Positions 23,510-34,975 of a stretch of DNA of 64,000 nt are shown piece after piece. The notes under the pieces are model-generated. The model did not search any database, was not told where the DNA came from, and saw only the letters and a list, made by a program, of their open reading frames with translations. How positions within the stretch are numbered: position 1 is the stretch's first letter; each line of letters opens with the position of its first letter. Source of the DNA: Haliotis asinina (Eukaryota > Mollusca > Gastropoda > Lepetellida > Haliotidae); NCBI RefSeq assembly GCF_037392515.1, contig NC_090295.1:23104501-23168500 (forward strand). The letters run 5' to 3'. A program made the position numbers and the translations under genes.

Positions 23510-25319
23510 TCAAAATACAGAACTGGTACCTCCATCCAGGTGTAACTGGTCCATTTTCTCGGTCACCCGTTTAACAATGATTTCAGAATAGTTCAGCAAT
23601 GTGGCATCAGTTTGTCGGAGGGAACCCCACTCTCTTGGTGGGACAGCACGGTAATGATGAAGAATGCACTGAGATGAGGGACAAATACAGTCAGTATGTC
23701 CTTTCCGAAGACGTTCAATATTATGAATATAACTCATCTCAACACCCGTAGGTTTGATGATTAGTTTAGACCTATACCCGGGTTTGTTGATTTTTAAACG
23801 AGTTGTGTACAAGAGATAAGTGATACCGAGTCTCCTCGCCTCCTGTTTCAATGTAAAATTCCCCACATGAGGCTGAAGATTCAAAGGGAAAAAGGTATGT
23901 TGAACAAGAATACCAGAACATGATGGCTTTCCTTTCAAGATGTCATTAATCATTTCCAAAGTGCTCCCACCCCGTTTAGGTATGTAGACTTCATCCGTGT
24001 CTCCTGTCAGTATGTAATCAGAGACATGCAGGTTTCTATATAGACAATCATGAATAGCAGCGAGTTGTGCAAAATAATGAATCTGAGTTCGGTTTACAGG
24101 TACATCCCAAGGTAAGATATCTAACACTCCCAAATTACGGTAATGTTTCAAAACATTCATGGCAGATTCGTGAATACTGTGATTGTAAACAATGAAGTGG
24201 TCGACACCGAACATGAGACTGATTTCAAGTGTCTGTATGAGCTGCAAAGTGTTGCTGAAATTGGAATGAAGTGCTGAGAAACATCTGGTCAAGCGTCTTT
24301 TCTTCTTCAAAGGGTAGATAACTCTCAGCATATTATGGGCTGCAGTAATGTTCCCACTGATGCTGACTGTTGTTGGTCGGACATCTTTGGGCAGCATACA
24401 TTTAATAAATCCTGAATGGTATCTGAAAATAGATTATTAAAAAGTAATGTTAATCTGAGAGAAATCCTAGCGGTAACTGAGAAATGAAGCTGAAAATTAG
24501 TGGTGTTCATGCCCGACGTGTCCTGTGAAGGTCTGGGTCAGAACTATTCTTCAGCAACCCATTCTTGTGCTGATCCGGGTTAACAGTGGTCTTCAGCAAA
24601 CCCCGCTTGTCTCACCGTGAAGATCCAAGTTAGAACTGGTCTTCAGTAACCCATGTAACCCATGTGGAGGCGAACGGGTTTGGATGGTAAGACTCGCTGA
24701 CCTCGTTGACAGATGTAATCGTATTCCAATTGCGTAGATCGTGATCACTGGATGGTCTGGTCCGGTTATTTACAGATCAGTGTGTAATGCGACAGTATAC
24801 AACATAAATGCAAACAAAACATGCCTCAGGTATCTTCAACACAATGCATTTCAGGAAAAATACTCACCTGTATCCCCATTTACCCTCTGGTATATACTCC
24901 AGTAATCCTGTGAACGTGACCGGCGAAGCTTGTCCGGAAGCATTGAAGTACGTGCAAACAAATGATGGCAGTCTCTTTGCATCCCGAAAATATCTAACCA
25001 AGGTTATTATCCTGATTATTGGGACATCAACGTCATCGTAAGTTGCTGAATACACGTACGTGTTGAAAGCATCCCCAACTCTCTGGAATCCGGTTTGGGA
25101 TCCTGAATTGGTCCGCGCATGATGATGTGCATAAAAACGTTGCAAGAATTCTCGAGCTGACTTCACCAAAGACAAGCTTTGAGCAAGTTCCCGAAAGTGT
25201 ATAGAGTGCTGGGCATAATTTAACATGACAAACACTGATATCAAGCCAGACATCAGCAAGGCTGCTAACAGCTTTCTTATGTTCACTTTCTTCTTCCCTC
25301 GCAACTTCTCGCGTCGCAT
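23510..25319 (-). CDS. Glycosyltransferase family 92 protein, gene A (intact, two coding exons)
   Basis: Predicted Golgi type II membrane glycosyltransferase of family GT92 (DUF23). A characterised relative, C. elegans GALT-1, adds galactose to core fucose; the substrate here is unknown. Exon 1 is 25,319-24,868 (ATG, 150 codons plus 2 bases) and exon 2 is 24,422-23,510 (with stop). The donor reads AG|GTGAGT and the acceptor is TTTTCAG after a T-rich tract; phases match and give 454 aa. Residues 1-16 are basic (MRREKLRGKKK), 17-35 form a membrane anchor, and a stem follows. The catalytic part has FGVDHFIVYN, a DxD-type GDTDE (residues 291-295), RSKLIIKPTGVE (368-379) and a C-terminal HHYR. Exon 2 is nearly identical to that of gene B. 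The 445-bp intron carries SINE pieces also found in gene C's intron. An upstream non-coding exon cannot be excluded. Confidence 0.85.
24510..24785 (+). repeat. SINE family 1 pieces in the intron of gene A
   Basis: Three successive copies of the head (CTGTGAAGGTCTGGGTCAGA-type, then GATCCGGGTTAACAGTGG and GATCCAAGTTAGAACTGG, each with CTTCAGYAA) are followed by GTAAGACTCGCTGACCTCGT and a shortened body. The first part is shared with the intron of gene C (39,730-39,840), so it pre-dates that duplication. Confidence 0.7.
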
Positions 25320-25406
25320 CGTGTTCAGAGCTAATACAAACCAGTTCTTGAAAGACAGATGCTCCCAATCGTAAACAGGTCTTAATTATGCCTTCCAAGT
25401 TGAATC

Positions 25407-25690
25407 GTGCAGTTCAATACTAACGCATTGTCCTTGATATCAATTTCACATTCAGTTGGCTTGGGAATGTCGAATAACTCAACAACACTGCAGTGTCAAA
25501 CAAGAAAGTATGCAAGCGGAACGACACACTTCATTTGCCTGAGACTGACACGTATTTTAATGAAGCCTCTAGGATCGCGAAGAGGAGAACCGGTGCATGT
25601 TGGTGAATATACAGATGTGGCTGAGGTAAAATGTCCAAGCGTCCGCTCTTGTTGCAAAGCCGACTTTGAGTCAATGAATGAGTTTATCCC
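25407..25690 (-). promoter_or_regulatory. Conserved block upstream of GT92 gene A
   Basis: About 280 bp upstream of exon 1 are recognisably shared with 26,205-26,480 and, inverted, with 53,930-54,190. Shared blocks include AAATGTCCAAGCGTCCRCTC, GTGGCTGAGGT, ATGCAAGCRG and TGATATCRATKTC. All three copies sit just 5' of a type I GT92 first exon. The position suggests the proximal promoter and 5' untranslated region, but I see no clear TATA box, so the role is inference. Confidence 0.45.
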
Positions 25691-25694
25691 AGGG

Positions 25695-26100
25695 TAGGTG
25701 ACCGTCGAATCTTGACCTGAAGCGTTGAAGTATGTGCTCATAAATGTTGGCAGTCTCTTAGTATCCCAGAAATATCTGACCAGCGCTGCCATCCGGATAA
25801 TAGGCACAGTAATATTATCGTATCGTATATTGCTGATTACACGAACGTGTTGAGAGCACCCCCATCTCCATGTAATCCTATCTGAGATTCTGAATTGGTC
25901 CGCGCACGATGATGTGCATAGAAGCGTTGCAAGAATCCCCGAGCTGACTTCATCACAGACAGGCTTTGAGCCAGCGTCCGTTGGGTACAGATTGTTGGGT
26001 GTAATCCAACATGGCGAACACAATGATATCAGGCAAGCCATCAGCAAGGTTTTCTTACGTTCACCTTTTTGTTCTCTCGCAACTTCTCACGTCGCATCAT
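25695..26100 (-). pseudogene. GT92 first-exon pseudo-copy
   Basis: Reads on the minus strand from an ATG at 26,100 (MMRREKL-like) through the membrane anchor region, SSGILATLL / GILATLLCTSS in shifted frame, and ends with TFMSTYFNASGQDSTVTYPGI. Compared with gene A and the 54.3-kb copy it has several length changes that break the frame, including one just before the membrane segment and an in-frame stop near LNTFV. Similarity stops at CCTGGGATA, before the expected donor, and the upstream block of gene A begins there. It is therefore the product of a tandem duplication of upstream block plus exon 1. Confidence 0.75.
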
Positions 26101-26204
26101 GTTCACACCTAATATAAGCTAGTTCTTCAAAGACAGATGCATACAACTTTAACACTTAGGAGATAAGTCTTATTGATGCCTTCCATTTTGCACCATATAC
26201 AGAT

Positions 26205-26480
26205 CAATACTAATACATTGTTCTTGATATCGATGTCCCATTCCATTGCCCAGGAAAAATTGAAGAATTCCACAACAGTTCAATAACACCCGGCAATTAT
26301 GCAAGCAGAGGTTGCCTATGACAACTACACACGACATTTACCTGGATGCACAGTTATGTTAATGAAGTCGCAATGATTGCAAGGAAGAGAATCAATACAT
26401 GTTGGGGAAGATACACAGGTGGCTGAGGTTAAATGTCCAAGCGTCCACTCGGCTTGCCAAACCGGGTTTTATGCCGCGTT
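26205..26480 (-). promoter_or_regulatory. Second copy of the GT92 upstream block
   Basis: Lies 5' of the pseudo-exon and matches 25,407-25,690 and the inverted copy at 53,930-54,190 (for example GGTTGCCTATGACAACTACAC against its near-complement at 54 kb, and ATACATGTTGGGG). Its regulatory role is inferred from position only. Confidence 0.4.
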
Positions 26481-26640
26481 TAGCACTACTCCCGCAATAT
26501 GACGGTGGGGGACACCAGAAATGGGCAAATAAAAACATGCAATGTGGAGTCAAGAAATATATGCGACGCTGTCCGATGTAGTAACCTACTGTGGTGTGTT
26601 CGATGTCAGCCCCGTACTTTTATGGACGATTTACTCGCCT
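26463..26640 (-). repeat. SINE family 2 remnant plus flank shared with 53.75-53.93 kb
   Basis: On the minus strand this contains GGTGTCCCCCACCGTCATATTGCGGGA and a degraded tail. The same SINE and its neighbours (AAAAGTACGGGGCT..., TTGCCCATTTCTTGTGTCCC) lie in inverted orientation at 53,750-53,930. The SINE was thus part of the upstream region before that region was duplicated. Confidence 0.65.
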
Positions 26641-26671
26641 CGTGGTTTGTGATGAATGCCACCGATGTGCC

Positions 26672-26683
26672 AGTGTGTGTGTG

Positions 26684-26735
<52 letters not shown>

Positions 26736-26740
26736 TGTGT
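26672..26740 (+). repeat. (GT)n(GCGT)n microsatellite
   Basis: A run of GT dinucleotides passes into GCGT tetranucleotides over about 70 bp. It can form Z-DNA-like structure but carries no gene. Confidence 0.95.
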
Positions 26741-26814
26741 GAGAGATCTCAACCTAAAGAACCTTCTTTTGTTCCTCTCATTGTCTTCCAGAGTGAAGAG
26801 GGCGGGTGGATAAG

Positions 26815-27296
26815 TATGTGGTTAAATCATTGGCTCGTCACGTCGAAGGACCGGGTTTCATTGCCCGTATGTCTACTTTGTGTGAAGCCTATTTCCGGTG
26901 TCCCTCGCTGTGATATTCTGTTAAGCGTGACATCAAACTCTCCTATTTCATATCCCATGAAGCAAATCCTATAATTGAGGCCAGAAATGCGTGTCCCTAT
27001 CGTTTTGGTTGCGACCCTTAGGTGTCCCAGAATCATGTTAGTATCGGTTCGAATCCCCATAGGTCATGGTTATTTCCTTTTGGATTCTCCCGCTGTACTT
27101 CCACGCTTTTTAAATCCCAAACAAGAACAAGGAACTGTGATAAGTCAGTGAAACATTTTATTAACAGCAGTGTTTCCATAATCAGAAACAATGTTCACAG
27201 CTGTCTGCAGCGTGAAAACTATTCCCCTAACACACACGGACACGCACACGCACACGCACATAACGTACGATGTTTTGCTATATCCACCGTGACATG
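26815..27296 (+). repeat. SINE family 2 remnant and second copy of the 21.2-kb dispersed repeat
   Basis: GGCTCGTCACGTCGAAGGACC, GTGTGAAGCC and TTCCGGTGTCCC are a decayed SINE head and body. From 26,920 the sequence follows 21,170-21,535 in the same order. A minus-strand AATAAA at 27,157-27,162 lies about 290 bp past the stop codon of gene B and could be its poly(A) signal. Confidence 0.55.
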
Positions 27297-27450
27297 GTTT
27301 TAACTTGGGACATGTCATCGGATGGAGAGATGGCTCAGCTCTTTGTTCCTAACGCTGACGATTTTGGACAAGTGAAGATATTTTCCCTTCATGCTTCCCC
27401 GTTAGATTCCTCGTTAAATTCGGAGTACAAAATGACCGGTATATTACCAT

Positions 27451-29719
27451 TCACACTTTTACATAAGTGGTACCTCCATCCAGGTTTAATTGGTCCATTT
27501 TCTCGGTCACCCGTTTAACAATGATTTCAGAATAGTTCAGCAATGTGGCATCGGTTTGTCGGAGGGAACCCCACTCTCTTGGTGGGACAGCACGGTAATG
27601 ATGAAGAATGCACTGAGATGAGGGACAAATACAGTCAGTATGTCCTTTCCGGAGATGTTCAATATTATGTATATAACTCACCTCAACACCCGTAGGTTTG
27701 ATGATTAGTTTAGACCTATACCCGGGTTTGTACAAGAGATAAGTGATACCGAGTCTCCTCGCTTCCTCTTTCAGGGTAACATTCCCCACATGAGGCTGAA
27801 GATTCAAAGGGAAAAAGGTATGTTGAACAAGAATACCAGAACATGATGGCTTTCCTTTCAAGGTGTCATTAATCATTTCCAAAGTGCTCCCACCCCGTTT
27901 AGGTATGTAGACTTCATCCGTGTCTCCTGTCAGTATGTAATCAGAGACATGCAGGTTTCTATATAGACAATCATGAATAGCAGCGAGTTGTGCAAAATAA
28001 TGAATCTGAGTTCGGTTTACAGGTACATCCCAAGGTAAGATATCTAACACTCCCAAATTACGGTAATGTTTCAAAACATTCATGGCAGATTCGTGAATAC
28101 TGTGATTGTAAACAATGAAGTGGTCGACACCGAACATGAGACTGATTTCAAGTGTCTGTATGAGCTGCAAAGTGTTGCTGAAATTGGAATGAAGTGCTGA
28201 GAAACATCTGGTCAAGCGTCGTTTCTTCTTCAAAGGGTAGATAACTCTCAGCATATTATGGGCTGCAGTAATGTTCCCACTGATGCTGACTGTTGTTGGT
28301 CGGACATCTTTGGGCAGCATACATTTAATAAATCCTGAATGGAATCTGAAAATAGATTTATTGAAAGATAATATTAATCTGAGGAAATCCTTAGCGGTGT
28401 CTGCAAAATACAACAACTGGCAATTCGGGAAGTTAATGTTTCACCAGTAACGGTAACGTTCAATAACTTGAACGAAATGAAAGTCCTAGCATTTCAACTC
28501 TCCAGTCCGCTGATGCACCTCGATTTATCGGAGGGTCCACAGAATCGTAGAGGGACTAAACAAGGATAACGCAAGTACCTGGGTTTTACTTTGGGACAAT
28601 TACAAGATCGACAAAAAAGAGAGGCGTCACTTGCTGCTCATTAAGTTGCATTAAATAGACTAACAGCTGGTCTCTGAAATGAACATATTTTACTGAAAAA
28701 AGAGAAAAAAATAATATAATGAAATGGAGCCCTGAGACTTTCCTCGCTTTCAGAAGCTATGGAAATCTAGACTTGCCACATTTTCTAGACTTGCGTGGGC
28801 TTTCTTGGATATTTATTTTTCAGGGTCTGTATGACAGACTAGTTATTAAACGCCATGATGAATTTCCTGGCTCAGACCATAGGTGATCGGAATTTCGACC
28901 TGAGTTTAAATACTTTATTCCTCCAACCACGTCCCTTCTACCAGAATTAAGTCATCATGGGTTGAATCTTTTGTCATGATTCTTATAAACACATTTGCAT
29001 TCATTTACAACCTGCAAAACATGATTTCTGAGCGAGACTAAAATGGGCGAGCGAGTATAAATTTTAGAAAAAAATGTTTTCACTTTTTCATCCGTATCAT
29101 ATATTGATGACAACTGCATCTTTCTTTGTCAGATCTTTTGTCAGAAAGTGGCCACAATGCAGAGAGTTTCTGGACTTTGGGATGTCCAGACTTAAATTGT
29201 GGCATGTTTAATAAGTTTCAGGTAAAACCCACCTGTATCCCCTTTTGGGGAGATACTGCAGCATTCCAGGGAATGTTACCGCAGAAGGATGCCCAGAAGA
29301 GTTGAAGTACGTGCAAACAAATGATGGCCGTCTCCAGGTATCCTTGAAATATCTAACCAAGGTTATTACCCTGATTATTGGGACATCAATGTCATCGTGT
29401 ATTGCTGAATATACGTACGTGTTGGAAACATCACCGACTTCCTGAAATCCGGTTTGAGTTTCCGGATTGCCTTTTTATCTGAGGCATTTCTTATATTTTG
29501 AGTCCGTGTTTGGTTATGTTCATGGATGTTTTTCAAGAACTGTTCATCTGACGTCATCACTGACAAGCTTTGAGCCAGTCGTGGAAAAAGTGCAGGTTGT
29601 TGAGGGTAATTCAACAAGGCGAACACTGACAGCACACCAACCATCAACATAACCACTAGAAGCAGCCTGATGTCCAACATGGTATTTCTTCGCAACTTCC
29701 AACATCGTATTGTGTACAT
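27451..29719 (-). pseudogene. Glycosyltransferase family 92, gene B (broken in exon 1)
   Basis: Exon 2 (28,345-27,451) is open and differs from gene A by only a few residues, but lacks seven (TTRLKIN in A). This 21-bp deletion sits between short TTGT repeats and comes just before the conserved RSKLIIKPTGVE. GDTDE is kept. Exon 1 is of the second type, like gene C: ATG at 29,719 (MYTIRCWKLRRNTM), membrane anchor VRLLLVVMLMVGVLSVF-like, donor AG|GTGGGT at 29,233. Compared with gene C a run of As after SDKK is one base short, which shifts the frame for the rest of the exon. The first of C's two start-region ATGs is also lost (ATA). The exon lengths no longer match in phase (487 + 895). It is probably a pseudogene; a base-call error in the homopolymer is the alternative. 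Confidence 0.8.
28346..29232 (-). other. Intron of gene B
   Basis: 887 bp between the exon 2 acceptor (TCTATTTTCAG) and the exon 1 donor. It holds a stretch (28,715-28,790) that reappears inverted near 51,800-51,890, with ATGTGGCAAGTCTAGATTTCC as the clearest shared block, and so contains a dispersed repeat of unknown family. Confidence 0.6.
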
Positions 29720-29739
29720 GCTTCCTTTTATCTGCAACG

Positions 29740-31145
29740 AAAGATCAGCGAATGTTTAGTTAACTCACATGATATAAATATATTTCAGGAACCTTGAGAC
29801 TTTGTGTTCGTTTAAAATTTCACAGATGTAGCTGGAGGCTGTTTATTCGAGCACTGATATGCCAGACAGCAATCATAGCATCTACTGGCTGCCACCAAGT
29901 TCAAACTTTGATATATATACTCTCCGAAAGTATAAACGCATAAGTGGGTTTCAGATGTATGGTGCATGTATTTTATAAAGAATCAATGGATCAAAATAAT
30001 TTGTTCCCAATTGGCATAGGTTGTTGCCACAAACCGAGGTTCATCATGACACACATGGTATTAGGTGTCAAGGTGAAGATCATCTCTTCTCAACATTTTG
30101 TAAGACCCCATGGAGTCTAAAACTACCTGGCATCATACCCATGGGATTACGGAATTTCGCCCTGGAAATATTCACCCACTGTACCTGCAGTGTTATGCCA
30201 ACTGATCGTTTGTGTGGTTGTTGCTGAAATGATCATAGATGTTGATCAAGAAGAAAGCATACATGTTATATGGATCTTTAGACCTAGCTTGAAGGTCATG
30301 GCAGTTCTTTCGACGTTGTTGTTCCTCCGAAAGACCGTTGCCGAGTGAGTTCGGACCTTGTTCTTGTTGAAAAACCGAGAGGACGCGTGTCTGTGTCACT
30401 CAGAACTGGCACGAAGCAAGGGAATCCGACTGTCTAATTAGAACATTCATTAAAAATTGCCGTGGACTAGTACTGAAATCTCTTCTACCTTTATGGAAGA
30501 TGCCATACCACATTATTACACTATTGTCACCAAGCATGTCTACTTCCTGTGTGCAGCTTTGATTTAAACGTTCCCAACGGCGTCCGTAAACATGACATTT
30601 CGTCTGAACAGAAAAGAAAAACAATATTCTCTATCGCTATTGGCTATATACTGCGTGTCCTTCGCGTCATTGACATCGTAACCTAGTCAAAATGCCTCGA
30701 GCTGGTCGTTTCCGGCTCCTCACTGTCTTGGCTGAAATCGTATGCAATCCTGGTGTTGCTTTGGCTGTAGAGGTCTTCATGGCGGGTCTCTCGGTATGTG
30801 ACAACCACACAAAACCATGTAATGCGCTACAGTTACGTTGTTGACCGGATCTGGGTTGGTCACATGTTGAACCCAGCGTCTCATAGGAGAAGACACTAGA
30901 TTTACAAGGCTGATAAAACACAAATGATGAGACCAAGGAGGAAACAGATGTTGAAGAGAAAATGAGGGACTATGTGACAATTTATTCCTTTTTCTTTGGA
31001 AATGTTTCATTTGTATGGATATATGTTGGCAACTTGTTTTTTTTTTCATATGTATTGACCTTTGGTAGTGGTATGCTCGTAAAGAGGAATATCCCCTAGC
31101 TACTTTTTAATGGTATATGATATGCCAAGCGTTGTAGATAAATAT
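29740..31145. other. Unrecognised intergenic, 5' of gene B
   Basis: The first 20-25 bp past exon 1 (AACGAAAGATCAGCGAATG) are shared with gene C's upstream flank, then similarity ends. I find no convincing gene. Short open frames here lack any motif I recognise. Confidence 0.4.
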
Positions 31146-31149
31146 CATT

Positions 31150-31320
31150 ATACATGTATTTCCCTGCCAAACACTGTATGCTTTGAGAAAACAACATTTA
31201 CCCATTAGTCTAAACTCTTTCCCCAATAAAACAAAGTTTACGAAAATATTATCAGATTGTTCTGTAAAAAACATCTCGAGACATAGATCTAGTAAATGTA
31301 TCAAAATACAGTATTCATCT
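31150..31320 (-). repeat. Dispersed repeat shared with 40.80-40.89 kb, possible LINE tail
   Basis: CTCTTTCCCCAATAAAAC, TTACGAAAATATT and CTGTAAAAAMVTCTCGMGACA occur here and at 40,795-40,885 in the same orientation. On the minus strand a short frame (EQSDNIFVNFVLLGKEFRLMG) looks like the extreme C-terminus of a LINE protein, but that is weak. Confidence 0.4.
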
Positions 31321-31495
31321 ATAATCGAGTCGGGACCAGACAATCCAATGACCAACAACATGAGCATTGATCTGCGCAATTGGGAACCGATGACATGTGT
31401 CATCCAAGTCAGCGAGCCTGACCACCCGATCCCGTTAGTCGCCTCTTACGACAAGCATGGGTTGCTCAAGGCCTATTCTAACCGGACCTTCACAG
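31321..31495 (-). repeat. SINE family 1
   Basis: Inverted copy: complement of GATTGTCTGGTCCCGACTCG, GATCAATGCTCATGTTG, TGTCATCGGTTCCC, GGTCAGGCTCGCTGACTTGG, and the head CTGTGAAGGTCCGG. The 3' CTCACTCAC tail is missing. Confidence 0.85.
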
Positions 31496-31520
31496 ACGCG
31501 CCGTCTGTATATTGGAAATG

Positions 31521-32175
31521 AGTGTTTGTGGGTAGCAATAAATGAGACCAAGGGTCCACACTGTTTATTTTCACTGGTTTTCACGAGAGCTTCAATAGTA
31601 AAAAAAAATTCAGGATAAAAGGGGAAGCGGGAAGGCAGCGTATCCTTGCACCCCTAGATCCGCCAGTGGAGACAATGTATTTTCTATATCATGTGTATTT
31701 GGTAGTCATGTGGCTGAAGATGAGTTGGTGCCTTGCTCTTGCACTGATGAGTTACTCGTACGTGCGTTCGTGTGGAACACGGACAAACAGAAATATGAAA
31801 CCATGGCCCGTGGACAGTTTATAATGTGGATATGAAAACGTGTACAATATCATTCAAAATGCAAAGAGAGACAAAAGTACACGAAAAACATTTCGGCAAA
31901 CTGAGATGTTCCTCGAAGTCCTTCAAATGAATGAAAATTATGGTATCAAAATATTTTTTATATGCGAAGAAAGAAACACTCACCTCACCTGTCCACTGTT
32001 CTTCAGCTAGTCACTCGTGGCAATGACGAAACAAGATGAGAAAAAAACACGTGTTGACAGGTATACGATACTCAAAGAACACGCTCATATATTGTCTAGA
32101 AGGGAATGTTGTAAGATGCTACACGTATGAATAATTCACATGAAGCACTTCCACTCCTCATATGACCCTCCTCAG
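31521..32175. repeat. Dispersed ~0.6-kb repeat, copy 1
   Basis: Shares an ordered series of blocks with 43,483-43,972: GGGTAGCAATAAATGAGACC, CCATGGCCCGTGGACAGTTT, ACACGAAAAAYRTTTCGGC, CACCTCACCTGTCCAC, ACACGTGTTGACAGGTATAC and GAACACGCTCATATATTGTC. There is no open frame conserved across both copies. It could be a non-autonomous element or an old duplicate of a gene's 5' region; I cannot name it. Confidence 0.65.
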
Positions 32176-32700
32176 AAAAGGTGGTCCAGTTGCGGAAAGA
32201 TAAAGATGGACGTTCGATTATCAACTTGTAAGTGTAAGAAATCAGTACACATATCTTAGTTTTATGTTTAATAAAACCATTCATTTGAAAAGGATCGGTT
32301 GCTGAACTGGCCTTGAGAGCAAAACAAGTTTATTGACGTCAATTGTGCCTAACTTTGCCGTGTTGACACCCAAAATATTTTTAAGCTATTTGATTCACAA
32401 ACACATCCTATCTTACTCTACGGACCCAACATATGGGCTCCCAGCATTTTGAAAGTATCGAAAAACACATCTATTAGCGTGTAAAAATTTTCTTTAAGTG
32501 GGGCAGTAACACCAACATGTATGGTATATGGCGGACGTGGGACACATTCTTTGTATATCAATTCCTATATATATCAGATGCATAAAATACTGAAAATTAT
32601 GTGCATGCGTGAAAATAGACTACCTGAGAAGGCTTAAAACATACTTGTTTATCTGGATGAGTTGGGTAAAGTAACATGGGCATCTCATATGTCATGTTTT
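32176..32700. other. Unrecognised, AT-rich
   Basis: I see no gene or assignable repeat. Confidence 0.35.
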
Positions 32701-32828
32701 TGACATGTGTCAACCAAGTCAGCGAGCCTGACCACACGATCCCGTTAGTCGCCTCTTACGGCAAGCATAGTCGCCTTTTAGGGCAAGCATGGGTTGCTCA
32801 AGGCCTGTTCTACCCGGTCCTTCACGGG
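32701..32828 (-). repeat. SINE family 1, head half
   Basis: Inverted head: complement of GGTCAGGCTCGCTGACTTGG, GGCGACTAACGGGATCG, and CCGTGAAGGACCGG. It contains a small internal duplication (TCGCCTCTTACGGCAAGCAT then TCGCCTTTTAGGGCAAGCAT). Confidence 0.8.
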
Positions 32829-33214
32829 TCGTCAACACTGATAGCAGTGGCCAAGTCAAGGATACGACTGTTGTCGCCATCATCGGCGATGAGGTACACT
32901 TCTCCTACTTAAGTCTTCACTCTTCCCCAAGTTGCACGGCGGCTCTTCTCTTGGGTAGCTTGGGAATGGTGCATCACCCGGTGCGTGAATGTTTTAACAG
33001 TATCAAACATAGACATGTGCTGCAAGATATCATCTGGCAAAGGACTCTGGATTTCTTCGGGTCTTGATCAGTTCTTCATCACGTTGACTGTGTCTTGGAG
33101 CAGTGAATGAGCGTAGACTTGAATTTTATCTCATGGTTATGGTTTTGTGTGTCTAAATCAGTCAGTTGGCAATGTGAATTTTTTGGCATCTGTTCCGAGA
33201 AACAGCTTTAAATA
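32829..33214. other. Unrecognised stretch upstream of a LINE tail
   Basis: An open plus frame (32,789-33,067) has no motif that I recognise. It may be more of the LINE or unrelated sequence. Confidence 0.3.
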
Positions 33215-33740
33215 TATTTAATCAAGACTGGCGCTCACTTTTAGATAATGGGTCACGATATGATATCTATAGAGTGTTTAAAACTCTACTCCAACCCGAA
33301 AAGTACCTATCACACCTGACATCCAAAAAGTTGAGAAATTCATTAATACGACTTAGATTAGGACTATCAAACTTGATGATTATTGAAGGAAGACGTGCGC
33401 CCAAGGACAGATATAAAAAAGTTTGTCCATCGTGTAAACTTTCTATTGAAAACGAAATTCATTTTATATTTTTCGGTCCATCTTACATAGAGTTACGTAA
33501 ACAATATACCCCTGAATGTTACCTCTCCTACCGTAGCCACAAAGAAATACTGTCTACTTATGACAGTTGTATTAACTGTAAATATCACAATACATATACA
33601 ATGTAGTGTCTAAGCGTGATATTCTGTTAAAATAAAAATCATCTCTGTATTCAAACAGTATGTGAATGTATAATACTTGCAACTCTGACGTATATGGTCC
33701 GGAGGCCTGAAATGCAATAAACATCTTTTTACTTTTTTTG
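33215..33740 (+). mobile_element. 5'-truncated LINE, C-terminal end and 3' UTR
   Basis: The plus frame reads QDWRSLL...RYDIYRVFK...YLSHLTSKKLRNSLIRLRLG, then RRAPKDRYKKVCPSC...ENEIHFIF. This is the usual end of invertebrate LINE proteins, with a CxxC...H...C-like knuckle (the last Cys appears replaced). The frame stops at 33,604-33,606 and is followed by about 130 bp ending in AATGCAATAAACATC, a typical LINE 3' end. Reverse transcriptase is absent, so this is a dead 5'-truncated insertion. Confidence 0.75.
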
Positions 33741-33799
33741 ACTGCATGCTATTCATGGAAATTCCGTGGTATTTTGTGCATTCTAGTTGATTTGTGAGA

Positions 33800-34975
33800 T
33801 AGTATAAACAAGTGAGCAAGAACAGACAAACAGACACTCACTGCAAATTCGAGAAAGTCAGCTCGAACACTAACAGAGGGACCGGTAGACAGACAAACAC
33901 TCACTACAAATTCGAGTGAGTCTGGACGAGCACTAACGGAGGGACGGGCAGACAGATGGACCCTCACTACAAGTTCGAGTAAATCAGGACGACCGCTAAT
34001 AGAGGGGCATGCCGACAGTCAAACACTCACTACAATTTCGAGTAAGTCAGGACGAGCACTATCAGTGGAGTAGACAGACAGACAGACAAACAAACACTAC
34101 AATTTCGAGTTGGTCAGGTCGAGCACTAACAGAGGGACAGACAGACAGACAAACAAACAAACAAACACTACAATTTCGAGTAAGTCAGGACGAGTACTAA
34201 CAGTGGGACAGACAGACAGACAGACAGACAAACACTACAATTTCGAGTAAGTCAGGTCGAGCACTAACAGTGGGACAGACAGACAGACAGACAAACAAAC
34301 ACTACAATTTCGAGTAAGTCAGGACGAGTACGAACAGTGGGACAGACAGAGTGACAGACGGACACACTACAAATTCGAGTAAGTCAGGGCGTGCTCTAAC
34401 AGTGGGGCAGACAGACAGACGGACACACTACAATTTCGAGTAAGTCAGGACGAGCACTAAGAGTGGGGCAGATAGACAGACAAACAAACAAACAAGCACT
34501 ACAATTTCGAGTAAGTCAGGACGAGTACGAACAGTGGGACAGACAGAGTGACAGACGGACACACTACAAATTCGAGTAAGTCAGGGCGTGCTCTAACAGT
34601 GGGGCAGACAGACAGACGGACACACTACAATTTCGAGTAAGTCAGGACGAGCACAACAGTGGGGCAGATAGACAGACAAACAAACAAACACTCACTACAA
34701 TTTCAAGTAAGTCAGGACGAGTACTAACATTGGGATAGACAGACAGACAGACGGACACACTACAATTTCGAGTAAGTCAGGTCGAGCACTACCAGTGGGG
34801 CAGATAGACAGATAGACAAACACACCCTCACTGCAAGTTGAAGTAAATCAGGACGAGCACTAAAAGTGGGGCAGACAGACAGACAGACAAAAACTAACTA
34901 CAAATTCGAGTAAGTCTGGGTGTGCATTAACAGACAGAGAAACACTCACTGTGAATCTGAGTAAATCTGGGTGCG
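33800..34975 (+). repeat. CAGA-rich minisatellite, units of about 60-75 bp
   Basis: Roughly 17 degenerate units carry CACTACAATTTCGAGTAAG, TCAGGACGAGCACTAACAG and a variable run of CAGACAGACAGACAAACAAAC. Unit length varies through that run. A sub-block of about 195 bp (with CGAACAGTGGGACAGACAGA) occurs twice, near 34,330 and 34,525. Related units occur at 44,464-44,700. Confidence 0.9.

Noticed and set aside
29467-29652. Plus-strand frame over gene B exon 1, and the similar one at 40,322-40,597
   Set aside because: Antisense of the GT92 first exon; the minus frame carries the membrane anchor and family sequence.
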